This document shows positions 60,192 through 64,000 of a stretch of DNA of 64,000 bases, piece after piece. Made by a program: the position numbers and the translations under genes. Numbering within the stretch: the stretch's first letter is position 1; every line of letters begins with the position of its first letter. The stretch spans positions 6,953,967 to 7,017,966 of the forward strand of contig NC_052120.1 in the NCBI RefSeq assembly GCF_012273895.1. Reading direction: 5' to 3'. The DNA comes from Zerene cesonia. Taxonomy: Eukaryota; Arthropoda; Insecta; Lepidoptera; Pieridae. The notes under the pieces are model-generated. The model had not been told where the DNA came from and searched no databases. It worked only from the letters and a program-made list of their open reading frames with translations.

Positions 60192-62377
60192 ATTTATATA
60201 TAGCTGAATACTGCTTACCTTCGTCATGATAAATTAACCGATAATATACTCATTTTATATAAGCTCTTTTTATAATAACCTTCTGAATTAGTATTTAAAT
60301 AAAGAGTGTTTATTAATTTGGAAATAAAAACTTCGTATGATTAATATTCCATTCTGTAGCTAACGTGTTCGTAGACAGATAATAATGAATTGGTCTGTCT
60401 TCGTTGCTGTTTATTGAACATTCTGTAAATATCGTTAATCATAATATTATACCTCTTTTAATTATCTGTTGTACCTTTGACAAATTAATTATCTCAATAT
60501 TCTTAACTTTAATGCAATAAATTCTATTGGTTATTATTTTACGCGTGAAACATTAAAATATTACACATAGCTTCAAATAAAAGGTATGTTTTAATATACT
60601 TCACCTGTGAAATATTACGAGTAATTTTAGATAGCGAATATAAATTTACATTCGATACATATTAACGTAATACGAAAGAGTTTTCTTTATAAATAAGTAC
60701 AAGTCCTTTATCGCATAAGTTGCTATTACAGTCGGGAAGCAGAGAAAATCGGATAAAATATTCCATTGCTATCGGTAGTCTATTATGGATGCATTGTGCT
60801 CTTGATGTATGTTTTCGTAACATTTCGCGGGTGATTTTGCCTTAAATTTGACGCTCGTGAGCTGGGGGGGACTATTCTGCGTTGGAAATCAGGTGACGTC
60901 GTGATTGATGTTAGTTATTTCGTTTAAATCCGACGTTTTGGGTAGGTTATTCTGAAAATGGAAAGGGCTTGGTGCTGTATGAAATATTATCTCGCGCTGC
61001 ATTAGGGATTGGGGGAATTTTTTGTATACTTAACTATTTTATAATTTTAATACTTATTTATTTTAACGACGCTATCAATTATTTAAAATTTAAGTAATTA
61101 CATAACATACAATGACATAATATCACATTTTTCACATCACATTCTTTTATCTAATAAATTTCGAGCTTAATGTAAATTACTAGCAATTCATTGAAAGTAA
61201 AATAAATAATAAAACCGAATTCGCGCAATCTCGGAAAAACAAATATTAACATCCATCACATTATTATATGACTAACTGTTATTTTATGAGCATCTAATGG
61301 CGCGATAAGGATATTTTATTATTCCCTAATGCCTTATACCTGTCTTACGACGAGCGATGTGTTATGACCATCTATTGAGCCACAATTTCGCATAATGGAT
61401 CTATCTTTATAGTCGATTTGGAAGTAATGGCGGGTATATGTAATAATTTGTTTCTGCCCATTTGATAAGGTTTGGTTGGTGGTCTGTGTCGTGGAATAGA
61501 CAGTCGCGATTTAGTGTGTTGAATTACATTGACTTGCTAATTTTTTCATTTGATGATTCCGTTTTTGAAAATATACAGAAATGCTAGTTAATGCATTTTC
61601 ATACTTTTTTGGTATATTTCAACAAATTTTATCTAAATAATAGACGGTGTTTTTTGCGTGAATATTTAGTTGTATAGGCAGAATTAAATAAAACATAATT
61701 TTTTTACTGATACATACTGTTTTATAAAGCAGAAGAAATTTTTTGAAAGCACAATTCTAAAACATGTTTATATGTAGCAGGTTTTCTTAAATAAAATCAA
61801 AACATTTCTTGTATTATCCTTATGAATAAACAATTATAATAGAGAATAAAAATACATTAATTCAACAATGATATGATCTCATCGATTTTTAATAAAACAA
61901 TTAGACATTTCAGATTCTATTTCACGATCTATTAAACGAACATTAGCAAACACAAACGATAAATCGGTTCCAATTTCATAAATATTGTTATGAAATTTAA
62001 AACATATTTGAAACCAACAAGTATCGTTACGCTCCATGGTAGTATGTGTCGGTACAAACACAGCAGAACAATCACAAAGCCGGTATACAGGTATGAGTAT
62101 GCCGAGATGAAACCGCTCGTAGACCATGCAAAATAATGCGAAAAAACCGTCGTTGGAATGATTTTATTAATTATGCCATGTTTTGTATGATGAAACTCGA
62201 GTAAAGAATTACGTCGAGTATTTTTAAGTGCCTTATGTTACTTACTACCTTTGCCGTACTGTTATTAAATAAGACGCTATGATAATAATTTATTTCAATT
62301 TATAATGGTATACGAACTAATAAAAATGTTATAAGGCCATTCACGTTGGTCGGCGGAAGATGTCCCTTGGGCTAAAA
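60192..62377. other. Non-coding stretch
   Basis: No gene. A G7 run (60864-60872 area) and a GC-elevated patch lie at 60840-60960. The 82-residue ORF at 61879-62127 (minus) has no recognised family. Confidence 0.4.
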
Positions 62378-62420
62378 GAGGAATCTTGATATCCTGGCGG
62401 AGCCGCGACGAGCGTGTAGT
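62378..62420 (+). mobile_element. Helitron-like family C, 3' end only
   Basis: AGGAATCTTGATATCCTGGC and GGAGCCGCGACGAGCG match the 3' part of 9945-10153 (AGGAATCTTGATATCCGGGC, GGAGCCGGGAAGAG). The end reads TGTAGT instead of CCTAGT. Confidence 0.55.
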
Positions 62421-63321
62421 TATCAATAAAAATGCCGGGCGTCTAACATTATACTCATATATATTATTGTCACAAAGTATAGCTTAATTAGGCTTTTTCA
62501 AATCACTTACATATAGATAACGCTACCGTGTACACGTCAAAGACGTCTGTCAGTAGATGATTAATTAATATGATTCGATTTATTAATATTATTATTTTGT
62601 TTAATGGAATAATATATAATCAAAATATAAAAATCAACCCTCAGGACACTAATGTATACATTTATATTAACGAAAAACAGATTTCATGCGTTACGTAGTC
62701 GCCGTGTTTCATCTCCAAGTTTTGCATATACGCTTACGCAGACGCTATTGATTTTGTCTGTGTTAGGGGGACAGCCTGATAATCATATTATACTGTATTT
62801 TAAATATATTGCAAGGGGACGCTGTATGTACCATTACATATTTATATAATTCGACCTTGAATTCACAACCCTTGTGCAATTAATTTCGGCCAGTTAATGG
62901 GGATCCTAAGGGGTGGACTGTCAATGTTGATCAAGCTTAGTAGCTTATTGAAAAGAACAAGCGTTTTAGATTTGCTAGTATGCATTGTGCGTGTTTTTAT
63001 GCAATAAACTATAGGTGGTTCAGTGATGAAACACTAGAATTTGTGATCTTATCATTATACGCGTTGGTAGTGTAGGCGCGGATGAAAAATTCAGTTATTT
63101 TGTATATTACTATCTACATACTAGATCATAAGCTGTGTGACTGTCAGAAACTGATATAGCTGTACCACTAATAATATAAATTTGGTATAATGGTATATAT
63201 AATATCAGAATATCGAGATGATAGATTTAAAATTAACAAGCATAAGGACATCACCTCACTGTGTCAGGCTGATTCGAAAATGACCACGCCGTGTCCGACG
63301 GTGGAAACCGATGTATAGAAT
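62421..63321. other. Non-coding stretch
   Basis: No gene. The 65-residue ORF at 62652-62849 has no recognised feature. Confidence 0.4.
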
Positions 63322-63517
63322 ACTAGCTTTTACCCGCGACTTTGCACGCGTTTAATTCGAAGAAGTTTGTTAGATGCTATTATACATATAAACCTTCCAC
63401 TTTAATCTATCTGTCTATTATTAAAAACCCCATTATAATCTGTTGCGTATTTACAAGATCTAAGCATACAGTCACACAGACGGTGAAAAGCGGCTTTGTT
63501 TTACACTATGTAGTGAA
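63322..63517 (-). mobile_element. Helitron-like element, family D
   Basis: Inverted copy: ACTAGCTTTTACCCGCGACT at the left. Inside are GTTGCGTATTTACAAGATCT and AAGCATACAGTCACACAGAC. The right end is TTTTACACTATGTAGTGA. These phrases are familiar from a widespread lepidopteran family, and the copy is close to full length. The ORF covering it is incidental. Confidence 0.65.
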
Positions 63518-63870
63518 GTTTTGTTTAAGTGTAGTTTTAATTCTTTAGATTTTTTTATATATGCAGCCACATATTGCACATGCAATTCTGCATAATTAAA
63601 TATACAGAGAGTTGTACTAATGACAAATGCAACAATTTTGATAAAGCAGCCGAGAGACTGCGAGTGACAACTTTTATAAAAGAAAACGCTTTGGTAGAAA
63701 TTAAATGATACTCATTACCATAACAACCATAACTGAATCCTTTGGAAGAATGTACTCCTAAAATACGCGTTTTATCATTGGAAAATTAAATAAAAGTGCA
63801 AATAGTTGTTCTATTAAACGGTGTCTGTGACTTGTATGTCGTAAGGTGTATTATATCTATGACGGTGTTC
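63518..63870. other. Non-coding stretch
   Basis: AT-rich; nothing recognised. Confidence 0.4.
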
Positions 63871-64000
63871 TGTTTTTTTTTTATGTCATAGCGGGCAACT
63901 GAGCTGGTGGTTCGCCTGATGGTAAGCGATCACCACCGCCCATGAACATTCGCAAAGGTAGGGCCCCTGCGAATGCGCTGCTCGCTTTTTTGGGGTAAGG
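63871..64000 (-). repeat. Poly(A)-tailed retroposon 3' region, cut by window end
   Basis: The reverse complement runs GGGCGGTGGTGATCGCTTAC, CATCAGGCGAACCACCAGCT, CAGTTGCCCGCTATGACAT and then a run of A, so the 3' end lies at the left. It is a very common lepidopteran repeat, with older copies at 16442-16707 and 53382-53460. The 5' side continues beyond the window. Confidence 0.7.

Noticed and set aside
60211..60261. Minus-strand TATATAAAA, then ATG-ACG-AAG and a GTAAGC donor
   Set aside because: The TATA box is only 34 bases from the ATG, leaving almost no leader, and the site abuts a Helitron-like remnant; likely chance.
62505..62549. 36-bp minus-strand mini-exon between CTACTGACAG and GTAAGTG
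   Set aside because: Too short to support, and no neighbouring exon in phase.
1..64000. CRISPR arrays, operons, bacterial or viral genes
   Set aside because: No regularly spaced repeats, no dense prokaryotic-style coding and no recognisable viral ORF; the window is ordinary insect nuclear DNA.

Overview
This is AT-rich, intron- and repeat-laden eukaryotic nuclear DNA, almost certainly from a moth or butterfly (Lepidoptera). Two things support this. The only clear gene is an insect-type odorant receptor (7tm_6 family). The interspersed repeats are families I recognise from lepidopteran genomes: Helitron-like elements ending in CTAGT, a tRNA-derived SINE with a (TGA)n tail, RTE-clade LINE 3' ends, and LINE/SINE 3' ends with (TAAA)n or poly(A) tails. 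I cannot name the species.

Layout. Positions 1-1088 on the minus strand hold the 5' part of an odorant receptor gene: a 269-codon first exon (283-1088), a 162-bp intron and the start of exon 2 (1-120). The rest of the gene lies beyond the left edge. A 1000-N assembly gap (2830-3829) sits inside a (TAAA)n-tailed retroposon. From about 1.1 kb to 64 kb I find no second gene I can assert. The sequence is intergenic and/or deep-intronic, with dispersed repeats. Helitron-like copies concentrate at 8.4-10.5 kb and 58.9-63.5 kb. Retroposons concentrate at 41-50 kb (SINE, RTE LINE remnant, a 60-bp RTE fragment with perfect target-site duplication, two related LINE/SINE 3' ends).

Between the repeats are GC-elevated islands that could be conserved non-coding elements or small exons. 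The best exon-like pieces are 42457-42568 (+), 54803-55163 (+), 58193-58281 (+) and 45770-45815 (-). All are splice-site or ORF predictions without homology support.

No operon, CRISPR array, prokaryotic gene or convincing tRNA/rRNA gene is present, and I found no new multi-gene system. The most distinctive structural signals are a perfect 27-bp-arm palindrome (13119-13176), a perfect 22-bp-arm inverted repeat (53095-53147), a nest of overlapping TCGA-centred palindromes (52740-52783), and a 40-bp Helitron-like copy that keeps both ends and almost nothing else (60152-60191).
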